This document shows positions 19,159 through 29,576 of a stretch of DNA of 64,000 bases, piece by piece (position 1 is the first letter of the stretch; each line of letters begins with the position of its first letter). The DNA is from Sphingobium sp. HWE2-09 (GTDB lineage: Bacteria > Pseudomonadota > Alphaproteobacteria > Sphingomonadales > Sphingomonadaceae): contig NZ_JAYKZX010000003.1 in assembly GCF_035989265.1 (NCBI RefSeq), forward strand, positions 1,240,001-1,304,000. Direction: 5' to 3'. Both the position numbers and the translations under genes were made by a program. The notes below the pieces were generated by a model, which saw only the letters and a program-made list of their open reading frames with translations, was not told the DNA's origin and ran no database searches.

Positions 19159-19766
19159 AGCTCCACCCCCTGCCCCATGGGCTGATTGATATTGCGGACC
19201 GCATCCTGCGGACGGCGACGGTTCTGTTTGGCGATGTTCTGGCCCTTCACGCCGCCACGAGCGCGGTGCGTCAGGACGATCGCGCCGATCATGGCGACCA
19301 GCAGGACGATGCCCGCCGCTTCGAACAGGAAGATGTAGCGCGTATAGAGGAGGGTTCCGACCGCCTTGATGTTCGATACATCCGCGGCGGCAGGCGCAGC
19401 GCGCTGTGCCAGTTCGATCGGGCCGACGCTCCACAGGCCGATGCCCAGGATGATTTCCGCCAGCAGCACCAGCGCGATCAGCAGGCCGAAGGGCAGATAG
19501 CTGACGAACCCGGCGCGCAATTCGGCAAAGTCGATGTCGAGCATCATGACCACGAACAGGAACAGCACCGCGACCGCACCGACATAGACGATGACGAGCA
19601 GCATCGCGATGAATTCGGCGCCCAGCAGCACCATCAGGCCCGCCGCGTTGAAGAAGGCCAGGATCAGCCACAGCACCGAATGAACGGGGTTGCGCGACAG
19701 AATGGTGAGCGCGCCGCTGCTCACCACCAAAATGGCGAACAGGTAAAAGGCGAGGACGTGAATCAC
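19155..19766 (-). CDS. nuoJ: NADH-quinone oxidoreductase subunit J, GTG start
   Basis: 203 residues, five membrane helices. Family features: [50 protein letters not shown] longer open frame exists upstream, but it overlaps nuoI out of frame. The GTG at 19766-19764 gives the normal [10 protein letters not shown] start and is preceded by AAAGGGAAA. It follows nuoI by 29 bases. The C-terminal 40 residues are basic and hydrophilic. Confidence 0.95.
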   Translation of the reverse strand: MIHVLAFYLFAILVVSSGALTILSRNPVHSVLWLILAFFNAAGLMVLLGAEFIAMLLVIVYVGAVAVLFLFVVMMLDIDFAELRAGFVSYLPFGLLIALVLLAEIILGIGLWSVGPIELAQRAAPAAADVSNIKAVGTLLYTRYIFLFEAAGIVLLVAMIGAIVLTHRARGGVKGQNIAKQNRRRPQDAVRNINQPMGQGVEL

Positions 19767-19795
19767 AGGTTCAATTTCCCTTTGACGCGCGCGGC

Positions 19796-20281
19796 TTAAC
19801 GATAGGGGGCATCGGCGGCAAGGTTCGCGGCAATCGCGCGTTCCCACTTGTCGCCATTTTCCAGGAGCTTGGCCTTGTCGTAGATCAGCTCCTCGCGGGT
19901 TTCGGTCGCGAACTCGAAATTCGGGCCTTCGACCACCGCGTCCACCGGGCAGGCTTCCTGACAGAAACCGCAATAGATGCACTTGGTCATGTCGATGTCG
20001 TAGCGCGTGGTGCGGCGGCTCCCATCTTCGCGCGGCTGCGCCTCGATGGTGATCGCCTGCGCCGGACACACCGCTTCGCACAGCTTGCACGCGATGCAGC
20101 GTTCTTCCCCGTTGGGATAGCGGCGTAGCGCATGTTCGCCACGGAAACGGGGCGAGATCGGGTTCTTCTCATAGGGGTAGTTGATCGTCGCCTTGGCCTT
20201 GAAGAAATATTTCAAAGTCAGCGCGTGCGCCTTCACGAACTCCCAGAGGGTGAAGCTCTTGATATAATAAGCGAGGCTCAT
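19796..20281 (-). CDS. nuoI: NADH-quinone oxidoreductase subunit I
   Basis: 161 residues. A ferredoxin-like subunit of the peripheral arm with two 4Fe-4S clusters: [12 protein letters not shown] and [12 protein letters not shown] each carry the CxxCxxCxxxCP pattern. They pass electrons towards NuoB. It overlaps nuoH by 4 bases (ATGA). Confidence 0.98.
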   Translation of the reverse strand: MSLAYYIKSFTLWEFVKAHALTLKYFFKAKATINYPYEKNPISPRFRGEHALRRYPNGEERCIACKLCEAVCPAQAITIEAQPREDGSRRTTRYDIDMTKCIYCGFCQEACPVDAVVEGPNFEFATETREELIYDKAKLLENGDKWERAIAANLAADAPYR

Positions 20282-21327
20282 TGTGCGCCTCCATAGCGCG
20301 TCAGCATGAGGAAGCCCGACACCAGAAAGACGAAGAAGAGCGAGGTCGGCAGGAAGATTTTCCAGCCCAGCCGCATCAGCTGGTCATAACGGTAGCGGGG
20401 CACCGTCGCCTTCACCCAGGAGAAGACGAAGAAGAAGAACAGGATCTTGGCGAACAGCCACAGGATGCCCGGCACATAATAGAGCGGTGCCCAGTCGAGC
20501 GGCGGCAGATAGCCACCCCAGAACAGGATCGCGTTCAGTGCGCACATCAGGATGACGTTGGCATATTCGCCCAGCCAGTAGAGCGCGAAGGCCATGGACG
20601 AATATTCGGTCTGGTAACCCGCGACCAGTTCGCTTTCCGCTTCGGTCAGATCGAACGGTGCGCGCGCGGTTTCGGCCAGGGCCGAGATCAGGAACATGAT
20701 CGCCATCGGGACGAGCAGCGGGTTGAAGCCGTTGCCGTTCAGCAAGCCATAATAGCCCTTCTGGCTTTCCACGATCGCGGTCAGATTGAACGATCCCGCC
20801 CACAACACCACCGTGATCAGGATGAAGCCGATCGAGACTTCATAGCTGATCATCTGCGCGCTGGCGCGGATCGCGGAATAGAAGGGATATTTGGAGTTGG
20901 ACGCCCAGCCCGCCAGGATGATGCCGTAAACCCCTAGTGACGAAATCGCGAGGATGTAGAGCAGGCCGACATTGATGTTGGCGAGCACCACGCCGACCTG
21001 AAACGGAATGACCGCCCAGGCCATCAGCGCCACGGTGAAGGTGATGATCGGCGCGATCAGGAACAGCGCCTTGTTCGACGCCGACGGGATGATGGTTTCC
21101 TGCAGGAAGACCTTGAGGCCGTCCGCGAAGGATTGCAGCAGACCGAACGGACCCACGACGTTGGGCCCACGGCGCAGCGCCATCGCCGCCCAGATCTTGC
21201 GGTCGGCATAGATGATCATCGCGACCGCCAGCATCACCGGCAGCGCAATGGCAAGGATGCCGATGATGGTCGACAGGAACCAGGCGCCTTCGAACGGCAC
21301 GCCCAGATTTTGGAAGAAAGCGGTCAC
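20278..21327 (-). CDS. nuoH: NADH-quinone oxidoreductase subunit H
   Basis: 349 residues, eight or nine membrane helices, lining the quinone pocket. [54 protein letters not shown] and [18 protein letters not shown] are the conserved loops with the quinone-site acidic residues. About 106 bases, holding a palindromic repeat, separate it from nuoG. Confidence 0.98.
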   Translation of the reverse strand: MTAFFQNLGVPFEGAWFLSTIIGILAIALPVMLAVAMIIYADRKIWAAMALRRGPNVVGPFGLLQSFADGLKVFLQETIIPSASNKALFLIAPIITFTVALMAWAVIPFQVGVVLANINVGLLYILAISSLGVYGIILAGWASNSKYPFYSAIRASAQMISYEVSIGFILITVVLWAGSFNLTAIVESQKGYYGLLNGNGFNPLLVPMAIMFLISALAETARAPFDLTEAESELVAGYQTEYSSMAFALYWLGEYANVILMCALNAILFWGGYLPPLDWAPLYYVPGILWLFAKILFFFFVFSWVKATVPRYRYDQLMRLGWKIFLPTSLFFVFLVSGFLMLTRYGGAQ

Positions 21328-21354
21328 TTGGCGCCCCCAGCGTTAACAGAGCAG

Positions 21355-21422
21355 CGTGCTCCCGCGAAGGCGGGAGTCCAGTTCAGACCTCGGGACTGGG
21401 TTACCGCCTGCGCGGGCACACG
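21355..21422. repeat. Palindromic repeat (GCGAAGGCGGGA type) between nuoG and nuoH
   Basis: Left arm 21355-21381 (CGTGCTCCCGCGAAGGCGGG...) pairs imperfectly with 21396-21422 (...CCGCCTGCGCGGGCACACG). The same unit recurs at 30697-30765 and, decayed, at 52781-52848; a relative lies inside the E2 gene at 45252-45328. It forms a long hairpin in the nuo mRNA between nuoG and nuoH. Confidence 0.8.
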
Positions 21423-21433
21423 GATGCGCTGCG

Positions 21434-23440
21434 TCATTCCGCCGCCTCCGCAAATTCAGTCCCATGGATCAGTTCGGCCGAGCATTGCTGCATCGTCGGG
21501 CTGGCGCGGCATATGGCGTTGGTCAGGTAGAAATCCTTGATCGGCGACGCCAGTTCACCGGTCGCGCCGGTCGGCAGCGATGGGATGGACCAGCCATAAT
21601 CGGCCAGACCCTCGACACCCAGCGCCGGCACCGCCTTGACCATTTCGGCGCGCAGTTGCGCGAAGCTGTCGAAGGGCAGCTTGGCGCCAAGGGCTTCGGA
21701 CAGGGCGCGCAGGATCGACCAGTCCTCGCGGGCGTCGCCCGGCGCGAACACGGCCTTTTCGCCGAACTGGACCCGGCCTTCGAGATTGACGTAGGTGCCC
21801 GCTTTTTCGGCATAGCTTGCGCCCGGCAGGATCACGTCCGCCGCATGCGCGCCCTTGTCGCCATGATGGCCGATATAGACTTTGAAGCTATCTTCGAACG
21901 CGGCATAATCCACCTCGTCCGCGCCCAGCGACAGGAGCAGTTTGGGCTTGGCTGCTGCGACGGCCCTGATGCCGCCCTGCGTCGCATAACCCAGCATCAG
22001 TCCGCCCATCCGGGCCGCGGCGAAGTGCAGGACGTTATAGCCGTTCCAGCCCTCTTTCACGAGGCCTAACGTCTCGACCAGCGCCAGCGTGTCGCCGTGC
22101 GCGCCATCCTTGGCCAGCACGCCACCGCCCACGATCATCGCGGGACGGGCTGCTTTGCCAAATGCTTCGACCACCGCTTCCGGCAGCTTGGCGAGCAACG
22201 ACGCATCATTGCCCAGCCATTCGACCTTGTAAGTCAGATCGAACTCCGGCCCGACCACGAAGACCTTCGCGCCCTTCTTGATCGCCTTGCGGATGCGCGT
22301 GTTCACCAGCGGCGCTTCCCAGCGCAGGTTGGTGCCGACCAGCAGGATGGCGTCAGCGGTTTCCAGATCGGCGAGCGGCGTGTTGAACACCACCGACGAC
22401 AGGCTCGACACGTCGTAGGACAGGCCGGTCTGACGCCCTTCCAGCATCGTGCCACCCAGCTTTTCGACCACCGCCTTGCCCGCGAACATGGTTTCGCAGT
22501 CAAGCAGGTCGCCCGCGATCGCAGCCACGCTGCCGCCATGCTGCACCGCTGCGACGGCGGCGAAGGCTTCCGCCCAGGTCGCTGGAACCAGCTTGCCGTC
22601 CTTGCGGACATAGGGCTGATCAAGGCGCTTGCGGACCAGACCATCGACATTGTGCCGGGTCTTGTCCGACGCCCACTCTTCGTTCACGTCGTCATTGATG
22701 CGCGGGACGGCGCGCAGCACCTGGCGACCACGGCTGTCGAGGCGGATGTTGGTGCCGACCGCGTCCATCACGTCGATCGCATGGGTCTTCTTCAATTCCC
22801 AAGGACGCGCTTCGAACGCATAGGGCTTGGCGGTCAGCGCGCCGACCGGGCAGAGATCGACCACATTGCCCGACAGCTCGCTCTTGGCGGCATGTTCGAG
22901 ATAGGTGGTGATCTGCATATTTTCGCCGCGATAGATGGCGCCGATTTCCGGCACGCCCGCAACTTCCTCGGCAAAGCGCACGCAACGGGTGCACTGGATG
23001 CAGCGCGTCATGACCGTCTTGACGATCGGACCCATATTCTTCTCGGTCACCGCGCGCTTATTCTCGTCATAGCGCGACGCACCGCGGCCATAGGCGACCG
23101 ACTGATCCTGAAGGTCGCATTCGCCGCCCTGGTCGCAAATCGGACAATCGAGCGGATGGTTGATGAGGAGAAACTCCATCACCCCTTCGCGCGCCTTCTT
23201 GACCATTTCGCTGTCGGTGCGAATGTCCTGACCTTCAGCCGCCGGGAGCGCGCAGCTTGCCTGCGGCTTGGGCGGTCCGGGCTTCACTTCGACCAGGCAC
23301 ATGCGGCAATTGCCCGCGATGGACAGCCGCTCATGATAGCAGAAGCGCGGAATTTCCTTCCCCGCCAGCTCGCACGCCTGGAGGACAGTGGCGCCCGCCG
23401 GAACGTCGAGTTCTACGCCGTCAACTTTGACCTTCGGCAT
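21434..23440 (-). CDS. nuoG: NADH-quinone oxidoreductase subunit G
   Basis: 668 residues. The N-terminal ferredoxin-like part holds a 2Fe-2S cluster (CYHERLSIAGNCRMC), then HPLDCPICDQGGECDLQD (His/3 Cys 4Fe-4S) and CIQCTRCVRF with VDLCPVGAL (second 4Fe-4S). The rest is a molybdopterin-oxidoreductase-like domain without cofactor function. It follows nuoF by 2 bases. Confidence 0.97.
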   Translation of the reverse strand: MPKVKVDGVELDVPAGATVLQACELAGKEIPRFCYHERLSIAGNCRMCLVEVKPGPPKPQASCALPAAEGQDIRTDSEMVKKAREGVMEFLLINHPLDCPICDQGGECDLQDQSVAYGRGASRYDENKRAVTEKNMGPIVKTVMTRCIQCTRCVRFAEEVAGVPEIGAIYRGENMQITTYLEHAAKSELSGNVVDLCPVGALTAKPYAFEARPWELKKTHAIDVMDAVGTNIRLDSRGRQVLRAVPRINDDVNEEWASDKTRHNVDGLVRKRLDQPYVRKDGKLVPATWAEAFAAVAAVQHGGSVAAIAGDLLDCETMFAGKAVVEKLGGTMLEGRQTGLSYDVSSLSSVVFNTPLADLETADAILLVGTNLRWEAPLVNTRIRKAIKKGAKVFVVGPEFDLTYKVEWLGNDASLLAKLPEAVVEAFGKAARPAMIVGGGVLAKDGAHGDTLALVETLGLVKEGWNGYNVLHFAAARMGGLMLGYATQGGIRAVAAAKPKLLLSLGADEVDYAAFEDSFKVYIGHHGDKGAHAADVILPGASYAEKAGTYVNLEGRVQFGEKAVFAPGDAREDWSILRALSEALGAKLPFDSFAQLRAEMVKAVPALGVEGLADYGWSIPSLPTGATGELASPIKDFYLTNAICRASPTMQQCSAELIHGTEFAEAAE

Positions 23441-23442
23441 GA

Positions 23443-24786
23443 TTACTCCGCTGCCTCCATGACGGGGGCGCTACCTTTATGTTCATTGATCCGGCGCTCG
23501 ATTTCAGGCCGGAAATGCTTGATCAGCCCCTGGATCGGCCAAGCCGCCGCGTCGCCGAGCGCGCAGATGGTGTGGCCTTCGACCTGCTTGGTCACCTGAT
23601 GCAGCATGTCGATTTCCGACAGATCGGCGTCGCCGGTGCGCAGCCGTTCCATCACGCGCCACATCCAGCCCGTGCCTTCGCGGCAGGGCGTGCACTGGCC
23701 GCAGCTTTCATGCTTATAGAAATAGCTGAGGCGCGAAATGGCGCGGACGATGTCGGTAGACTTGTCCATGACGATCACGGCGGCAGTACCGAGGCCCGAA
23801 CCGACGGCTTTCAAACCGTCAAAGTCCATCGGCGCTTCCATGATCTCCCGGGCGGGGACCAAAGGCACTGACGAACCGCCGGGAATGACCGCCAGCAGAT
23901 TGTCCCACCCGCCACGGATGCCGCCGCAATGGCGGTCGATCAGTTCCCGGAACGGGATCGACATCAATTCCTCAACGACGCAGGGCTTGTTTACATGGCC
24001 GCTGATCTGGAACAGCTTGGTGCCGCGATTATTCTCGCGCCCGAAGCCATTGAACCAGGCCGCGCCGCGCCGCAGGATCGTCGGGCTGACCGCGATCGAT
24101 TCCACATTGTTGACCGTGGTCGGGCAGCCGTAGAGGCCCGCGCCCGCCGGGAAAGGCGGCTTCAGGCGAGGCTGGCCCTTCTTGCCTTCCAGGCTTTCGA
24201 TCTGCGCGGTTTCCTCGCCGCAGATATAGGCGCCCGCGCCACGATGGACGAACACGTCGAAGTCATAGCCTGACCCGCAGGCGTTCTTGCCGATGAAGCC
24301 CTTTTCATAGGCCTGCTCGACCGCAGCGAAGAGCACCTTCGCCTCATAGATGAACTCGCCGCGGATATAGATGTACGCCGCGCGCGCGCGCATCGCGAAG
24401 CCGGCGATCAGCGCGCCTTCGATCAGCTTGTGCGGATCGTGGCGGATGATTTCGCGGTCCTTGCACGAACCCGGCTCGGATTCGTCGGCGTTGATGACCA
24501 GGAAGCTGGGACGGCCGTCCTTGCTTTCCTTGGGCATGAAGCTCCACTTCATGCCGGTCGGGAAGCCAGCGCCGCCACGGCCGCGCAGGTTCGACGCCTT
24601 GACGATGTCGATGATCGCGTCCTGGCCGATTTCCATCAGCTTCTTGGTATTGTCCCAATCGCCGCGCTTCATCGCCGCGTCGATGCCCCAATCCTGGAAG
24701 CCATGGACGTTGGTGAAGATGCGGTCCTTGTCGGACAGCGGCCCTACGAAGGGGGGCGGAGCAGGAGGTGCGGTTTCGTCGGCCAT
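23443..24786 (-). CDS. nuoF: NADH-quinone oxidoreductase subunit F
   Basis: 447 residues. Binds NADH and FMN and holds a 4Fe-4S cluster. [13 protein letters not shown] (NADH/FMN glycine-rich loop), [20 protein letters not shown] and [15 protein letters not shown] (CxxCxxC cluster) are visible. The start overlaps the stop of the 49-residue ORF by one base (TAATG). Confidence 0.98.
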   Translation of the reverse strand: MADETAPPAPPPFVGPLSDKDRIFTNVHGFQDWGIDAAMKRGDWDNTKKLMEIGQDAIIDIVKASNLRGRGGAGFPTGMKWSFMPKESKDGRPSFLVINADESEPGSCKDREIIRHDPHKLIEGALIAGFAMRARAAYIYIRGEFIYEAKVLFAAVEQAYEKGFIGKNACGSGYDFDVFVHRGAGAYICGEETAQIESLEGKKGQPRLKPPFPAGAGLYGCPTTVNNVESIAVSPTILRRGAAWFNGFGRENNRGTKLFQISGHVNKPCVVEELMSIPFRELIDRHCGGIRGGWDNLLAVIPGGSSVPLVPAREIMEAPMDFDGLKAVGSGLGTAAVIVMDKSTDIVRAISRLSYFYKHESCGQCTPCREGTGWMWRVMERLRTGDADLSEIDMLHQVTKQVEGHTICALGDAAAWPIQGLIKHFRPEIERRINEHKGSAPVMEAAE

Positions 24787-24935
24787 TACCGGCCCTTTCC
24801 GATCAGTTTTTCAGCCACGAAATAGGCGATAACGGCGAGCGCCAGCCCGATGACCAGGCCCAGCACCGCGCCGATGATCTTGAGCGCGATCACGAAGACG
24901 ATGACGCCCAGGATGATGGCGATCAACGCGCTCAT
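24786..24935 (-). CDS. Small 49-residue membrane protein embedded in the nuo operon
   Basis: Between nuoE and nuoF an ATG at 24935-24933 opens a frame of 49 codons ending at TAA 24788-24786. The product starts [19 protein letters not shown], continues with a second hydrophobic stretch ([21 protein letters not shown]) and ends AEKLIGKGR, so one or two membrane helices with a basic tail. The ATG overlaps the nuoE TGA (ATGA) and its stop overlaps the nuoF ATG (TAATG). Such coupling on both sides supports real translation. I do not know a named family; an accessory complex I protein is inference. Confidence 0.7.
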   Translation of the reverse strand: MSALIAIILGVIVFVIALKIIGAVLGLVIGLALAVIAYFVAEKLIGKGR

Positions 24936-25600
24936 GCCCATTCACCCCGATAATCGTGGTTTTCGGTGACCATCTCCTTGAGGGTGGTAGGACCACCTTC
25001 GGGCGCGCTGGTCTGGCGGTCGATCTGCGGGCCGATCTTGGGCTGGCCCCCAGTGGCCAGCGTTTCCAGGATCGCGCTCATGCTGTCATAGGTCAGATCT
25101 TCGTAATTATCATCGTTGATCTGGACCATCGGCGCGTTGGCGCAAGCGCCCAGGCATTCGACTTCGGTCAGGGTGAACAGGCCGTCGGGGGTCGTGCCGC
25201 CCTTGACCAAGCCTTTATTCTTGCAGGCCGAAAAGACATCGTCGGAACCGCGCAACATGCACGGCGTCGTGCCGCACACTTGCACATGATAACGGCCCAC
25301 CGGCGCAAGATTGTACATGGTGTAGAAGGTCGCGACCTCATAGACGCGCATGTACGGCATATCGAGCTGACGCCCGATATATTCCATCACCGGCACCGGC
25401 AGCCAGCCATTGGTCTGCGTTTCCGCACCCACCTGGCGCTGGGCCAGATCGAGCAGTGGCATCACCGCCGACTGCTGCCGACCGGCGGGATAGCGCGCGA
25501 TGACCGTCTTGGCCTGTTCGGCATTTTCGGCGGTCCACTCGAACGCGCCCCAGCGCGCGCGGGTTTCGGCCTCATCGGGAATATGCACTGCGTCAGCCAT
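24932..25600 (-). CDS. nuoE: NADH-quinone oxidoreductase subunit E
   Basis: 222 residues. Thioredoxin-like 2Fe-2S subunit: CGTTPCMLRGS and CLGACANAPMVQIND give the four cluster cysteines. The last 45 or so residues (after GGQPKIGPQIDRQTSAP) form an extension also known in alphaproteobacterial NuoE. It overlaps nuoD by one base and the 49-residue ORF by four. Confidence 0.97.
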   Translation of the reverse strand: MADAVHIPDEAETRARWGAFEWTAENAEQAKTVIARYPAGRQQSAVMPLLDLAQRQVGAETQTNGWLPVPVMEYIGRQLDMPYMRVYEVATFYTMYNLAPVGRYHVQVCGTTPCMLRGSDDVFSACKNKGLVKGGTTPDGLFTLTEVECLGACANAPMVQINDDNYEDLTYDSMSAILETLATGGQPKIGPQIDRQTSAPEGGPTTLKEMVTENHDYRGEWA

Positions 25601-26835
25601 TATCGGTCACATTCTCCGAACACGATGTCCATCGCGCCCAGTACAGCGGTTGTGTCGGCAAGCATGTGGCCCTTCATCATGAAGTCCATGGCTTGCAGAT
25701 GCGAGAAAGCGGTCGGACGGATCTTGCAGCGATAGGGCTTGTTGCTGCCGTCGCTGACCAGATAGACGCCAAATTCGCCCTTGGGGCTTTCGGTCGCCAC
25801 ATAGACTTCGCCCGCAGGCACGTGGAAGCCCTCGGTGTAGAGTTTGAAATGGTGGATCAGCGCTTCCATCGAGCGCTTCATCTCGCCGCGCTTGGGCGGC
25901 ACCACCTTGCGGTCGAAGCTGGCGATCGGGCCTTCGGGCATCTCATTGAGACACTGCTTCATGATGCGTGCGGACTGGCGGACTTCCTCGACGCGGACCA
26001 TGAACCGGTCGTAGCAGTCATATTGCGTGCCGACGGGAACGTCGAATTCCATCCGATCATAGACGTCATAAGGCTGCGACTTGCGGATATCCCAGGGGAT
26101 GCCGGAGCCACGGATCATCGGACCGGAAAAGCCCCATTTCAGCGCGTCTTCCTTCGACACGATGGCGATGTCGACGTTACGCTGCTTGAAGATGCGGTTG
26201 TCGGCCACCAAGCTGATCGCGTCCTCGAACAGGCGCGGCAGGCGGGTGTCGAGCCAGTCGGCGATATCGGTCAATAGCTTGAGCGGCACATCCTGATGCA
26301 CGCCGCCCGGCCGGAAATAAGCCGAATGCATCCGCGCGCCCGAAGCGCGCTCAAAGAAGTTCAGGCAATCCTCGCGGATTTCGAACAGCCATAGGTTCGG
26401 CGTCATCGCGCCGACGTCCATGACATGCGAACCCAGGTTGAGCATGTGATTGCAGATACGGGTCAGTTCCGCGAAGAACACGCGCAGATATTGCGCGCGC
26501 AGCGGCACTTCCAGATTCAGCAGCTTTTCGATCGCCAGCACATAACTATGCTCCATGCCGAGCGGCGAACAATAGTCCAGCCGGTCGAAATAGGGCAGCG
26601 CCTGCATATAGGTCTTATATTCGATCAGCTTTTCGGTGCCGCGATGCAGCAGGCCGACATGCGGATCGCAGCGCTCGACGATTTCGCCTTCCAGTTCCAT
26701 GACCAGACGCAATACGCCGTGAGCCGCGGGATGCTGCGGGCCGAAATTGATCGTGTAGTTCTGGATTTCCGTGTCGCCATAGGCCGGGTCGGCCACATCG
26801 ACATGATGATCCAGCTTTTCCAGATAGTCGGACAT
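25600..26835 (-). CDS. nuoD: NADH-quinone oxidoreductase subunit D
   Basis: 411 residues, 49 kDa-type quinone-site subunit related to hydrogenase large subunits. [34 protein letters not shown] and [18 protein letters not shown] are visible. NuoC and NuoD are separate genes here, as in most alphaproteobacteria. The start overlaps the nuoC stop by one base. Confidence 0.98.
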   Translation of the reverse strand: MSDYLEKLDHHVDVADPAYGDTEIQNYTINFGPQHPAAHGVLRLVMELEGEIVERCDPHVGLLHRGTEKLIEYKTYMQALPYFDRLDYCSPLGMEHSYVLAIEKLLNLEVPLRAQYLRVFFAELTRICNHMLNLGSHVMDVGAMTPNLWLFEIREDCLNFFERASGARMHSAYFRPGGVHQDVPLKLLTDIADWLDTRLPRLFEDAISLVADNRIFKQRNVDIAIVSKEDALKWGFSGPMIRGSGIPWDIRKSQPYDVYDRMEFDVPVGTQYDCYDRFMVRVEEVRQSARIMKQCLNEMPEGPIASFDRKVVPPKRGEMKRSMEALIHHFKLYTEGFHVPAGEVYVATESPKGEFGVYLVSDGSNKPYRCKIRPTAFSHLQAMDFMMKGHMLADTTAVLGAMDIVFGECDR

Positions 26836-27671
26836 TATGCCTTGTCCTCCGGCTTGGCTGCGCCCTTGCCTTCATCGGTGGCGGCGGCGGGCTTGGCGGG
26901 CGCGTCGGCCGACTTGTCCTCCGCCTTCTTGTTGGCGGCTTCGCCAGCACCGGTATCGGCCTTGCTTTCGGTTGCCTTGGGCGTCGGTGCGGCCGCATCG
27001 CCCTTCGGCGCGGCGGGCGGCGGCGGCGATGCGGGCGCCGGGCTAGGCGCGCCGGGCGCCTGGGGCGCCTTTTCGTCGCCGGGCAGCACATATTGCGCGC
27101 CTTCCCATGGCGACATGAAGTCGAAGCTGCGGAAGTCCTGCGCCAGCTTCACCGGCTCATAGACGACGCGCTTATCCTCTTCGGAATAGCGCAGCTCGAC
27201 ATAGCCGGTCAGCGGGAAGTCCTTGCGCTGTGGATGCCCCTTGAACCCATAGTCGGTCAGGATGCGGCGCAGGTCGGTGTTGCCGTCGAACACGACGCCA
27301 TACATGTCGAACACTTCGCGCTCCAACCAGCCAGCGACCGGCCAGAGATGCGTGACGGTGGGAACCGGCATATCTTCGTCGGTCAACACCTTCACACGGA
27401 CGCGATGGTTCCGCGTAACGCTGAGCAGATGATAGGCAACCTCGAACCGTTCCGGGCGATCGGGATAGTCGACGCCGGCGATTTCCATCAGCTGCTGATA
27501 TTCGGCGCGGTCGCGCAGCAGGGTCAGCGCCTGCGGCAACGCGTCGCGCACGACAATGAAGGTCAGTTCATCGGCATGATCGACGGTTTCGATCAGCGTG
27601 GAGCCGAGGATGTCCTCGATCTCCTGCGCGATCCCGTCAATTGTCGCGATCTTGGGTGCGGAATGGCCCAT
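26835..27671 (-). CDS. nuoC: NADH-quinone oxidoreductase subunit C with Ala/Pro/Lys-rich tail
   Basis: About 278 residues. The core (to about residue 195) has the 30 kDa subunit motifs [46 protein letters not shown] and [10 protein letters not shown]. The last 80 residues are a low-complexity tail rich in Ala, Pro, Lys and Glu, without hydrophobic segments, absent from the standard subunit. The ATG at 27671 follows the nuoB stop directly. A TTG at 27683 inside nuoB would add four residues. Confidence 0.93.
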   Translation of the reverse strand: MGHSAPKIATIDGIAQEIEDILGSTLIETVDHADELTFIVVRDALPQALTLLRDRAEYQQLMEIAGVDYPDRPERFEVAYHLLSVTRNHRVRVKVLTDEDMPVPTVTHLWPVAGWLEREVFDMYGVVFDGNTDLRRILTDYGFKGHPQRKDFPLTGYVELRYSEEDKRVVYEPVKLAQDFRSFDFMSPWEGAQYVLPGDEKAPQAPGAPSPAPASPPPPAAPKGDAAAPTPKATESKADTGAGEAANKKAEDKSADAPAKPAAATDEGKGAAKPEDKA

Positions 27672-27672
27672 A

Positions 27673-28227
27673 TTAACGCTCAATCGTCCCGATCCGGCGG
27701 ATCTTGCGCTGCAACTGCATCACGCCATAAAGCAGCGCTTCGGCAGTCGGCGGGCAACCCGGTACATAGATGTCGACCGGCACGATGCGGTCGCAGCCAC
27801 GTACTACCGAATAGCTGTAGTGATAATAGCCGCCACCATTGGCGCAGCTGCCCATCGAAATCACATATTTCGGGTTGGACATCTGGTCGTAAACCTTGCG
27901 CAACGCAGGAGCCATCTTGTTGCAGAGCGTGCCTGCGACGATCATCACGTCGGACTGACGCGGGGATGCGCGCGGCGCAGCGCCGAAACGCTCCATGTCG
28001 TAACGCGGCATGTTGACGTGGATCATCTCGACCGCGCAGCAGGCCAGACCAAAGGTCATCCACCAGAGCGAACCGGTGCGCGCCCAGGTGAAGAGATCTT
28101 CCGTCGAGGTGACGAGGAAACCCTTGTCATTCACTTCACCGTTCAGCGCGTTGAAGAAGTCCTGGTCGGGCTGCGTGCCCTGCGGGGGCAAGGTGCCGGG
28201 CGCAGGGTTATAGAGTTCTACTCCCAA
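27673..28227 (-). CDS. nuoB: NADH-quinone oxidoreductase subunit B, TTG start
   Basis: 184 residues. Carries the terminal 4Fe-4S cluster N2: [10 protein letters not shown] (adjacent Cys pair), GSCANGG and [13 protein letters not shown]. An open frame extends to a GTG at 28248, but the TTG at 28227-28225 is preceded at ideal distance by AAGGGAG and gives the usual GVELYNP start. It overlaps the end of nuoA by 10 bases. Confidence 0.95.
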   Translation of the reverse strand: MGVELYNPAPGTLPPQGTQPDQDFFNALNGEVNDKGFLVTSTEDLFTWARTGSLWWMTFGLACCAVEMIHVNMPRYDMERFGAAPRASPRQSDVMIVAGTLCNKMAPALRKVYDQMSNPKYVISMGSCANGGGYYHYSYSVVRGCDRIVPVDIYVPGCPPTAEALLYGVMQLQRKIRRIGTIER

Positions 28228-28592
28228 TCGAGTGCTCCCTTCTTCCACGCATAGACGAGGCCAAGCACCAGCTCCGCTATGAAGATCATCATCGTCGCCC
28301 AGCCGGCCCAGCCGATCTGGTCGAGGCTTACCGCCCAGGGAAACAGGAACGCCGCTTCAAGATCGAAGATGATGAAGAGGATGGCGACCAGATAGAAGCG
28401 CACGTCGAACTGGCTGCGCGGCTCTTCGAACGCGGGGAAGCCGCATTCATATTCGCTGAGCTTGGCCGGTTCAGGCTTGTGCGCACCGGTCAGCCGACCC
28501 ACCAGCATCGGCAGGAAGACGAAGGTGCCGGAGAGCAGCAGTGCGACCCCGAGAAAGATCAGGATCGGCAGATATTGGGCAAGATCGACCAA
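28218..28592 (-). CDS. nuoA: NADH-quinone oxidoreductase subunit A, TTG start
   Basis: 124 residues with three membrane helices; [40 protein letters not shown] is the conserved core, with the quinone-channel Cys and acidic helix residues. The start is TTG at 28592-28590 behind AGGGGAA; no nearby ATG fits. It is the first gene of the operon that runs to nuoN and beyond, so the promoter should lie in 28593-28680. Confidence 0.95.
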   Translation of the reverse strand: MVDLAQYLPILIFLGVALLLSGTFVFLPMLVGRLTGAHKPEPAKLSEYECGFPAFEEPRSQFDVRFYLVAILFIIFDLEAAFLFPWAVSLDQIGWAGWATMMIFIAELVLGLVYAWKKGALDWE

Positions 28593-28681
28593 CGGATTCC
28601 CCTGGGCGAAAAGGTTGTTGGGGGCGCTTTAGGCCTGCTGCATATGCGAAGCAAGGGGCCAAGGCGGTGAGAATGAATCGC

Positions 28682-28711
28682 AAAAAGGCCAAGCGCTTGA
28701 AGTGCTTGGCC
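28682..28711 (-). terminator. Rho-independent terminator after suhB
   Basis: Read on the minus strand: GGCCAAGC (28711-28704), nine-base loop, GCTTGGCC (28694-28687), then a run of T (28686-28682). It lies 10 bases after the suhB stop, ending that unit before the nuo promoter region. Confidence 0.88.
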
Positions 28712-28721
28712 CAAGCGGCCT

Positions 28722-29537
28722 TTACCGCAAGGCGCCAGCAACAAGCTTGTGCAGTTTGGAATGGATCGCGTCGTTACCGGCAATCACTTCCTTACGGTCG
28801 ATCACCTGATCGCCACCGCGGAAATCGCTGACGAAACCACCCGCTTCGCGCACCAGCAGCAAGCCGGCAGCGACATCCCAGGGTTGCAGGCCGCTTTCCC
28901 AATAGCCGTCATAGCGGCCAGAGGCGACATGGGCGAGATCGAGCGAAGCCGCACCGAACCGGCGAATGCCCGCGACCGACGGGGCGACGGCACCAAAGAC
29001 ACGGGTCCATTGCGCCATGTCGCCATGGCCCATGAACGGGATGCCGGTGGCGATAACGCAATCGGCCAGGTCGCGGCGGGCCGACACGCGCAGGCGCTGG
29101 TCATGACGCCAGGCGCCACGGCTCTTTTCCGCCCAATAGCTTTCGTCGGTGACCGGCTGGTAGATGAGGCCCGTCGTGATCTCCCGCTTGCCGCTGCCAT
29201 ATTGCGGCTCTTCGACCGCGATGGAGATGGCGAAGTGCGGGATGCCGTGCAGGAAGTTGGTGGTGCCGTCGAGCGGATCGATGATCCAGCGCGGCTTGGT
29301 GGGGTCGCCGTCGATCACGCCGCCTTCTTCCAGCAGGAAGCCCCAATCGGGCCGCGCCTTCTGCAATTCTTCGACCAGCGTCTTTTCCGCCTGATGATCG
29401 GCCTTGGACACGAAGTCGGCCGGTCCCTTGCGGGACACCTGGAGATGTTCGACTTCGCCGAAGTCGCGACGGAGCTTCGACCCCGCCTTGCGCGCGGCGC
29501 GCTCCATGACGGTGAGAAGACCGGAATGCGATGCCAT
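28722..29537 (-). CDS. suhB: Inositol monophosphatase family protein
   Basis: 271 residues. Mg-dependent phosphatase for inositol 1-phosphate and similar substrates. Metal-site motifs: FLLEEGG (Glu), WIIDPLDGTTNFLHG near residues 84-98 and LQPWDVAAGLLLVREAGG near the C-terminus. SuhB homologs can also act on other sugar phosphates, or in rRNA antitermination, so the substrate is not fixed by sequence. A clear terminator follows; about 40 bases separate it from the upstream small periplasmic gene. Confidence 0.94.
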   Translation of the reverse strand: MASHSGLLTVMERAARKAGSKLRRDFGEVEHLQVSRKGPADFVSKADHQAEKTLVEELQKARPDWGFLLEEGGVIDGDPTKPRWIIDPLDGTTNFLHGIPHFAISIAVEEPQYGSGKREITTGLIYQPVTDESYWAEKSRGAWRHDQRLRVSARRDLADCVIATGIPFMGHGDMAQWTRVFGAVAPSVAGIRRFGAASLDLAHVASGRYDGYWESGLQPWDVAAGLLLVREAGGFVSDFRGGDQVIDRKEVIAGNDAIHSKLHKLVAGALR

Positions 29538-29576
29538 GATATGTCTCCGCCGCGCCGTGAAGGCGCGGCCTGCTGG

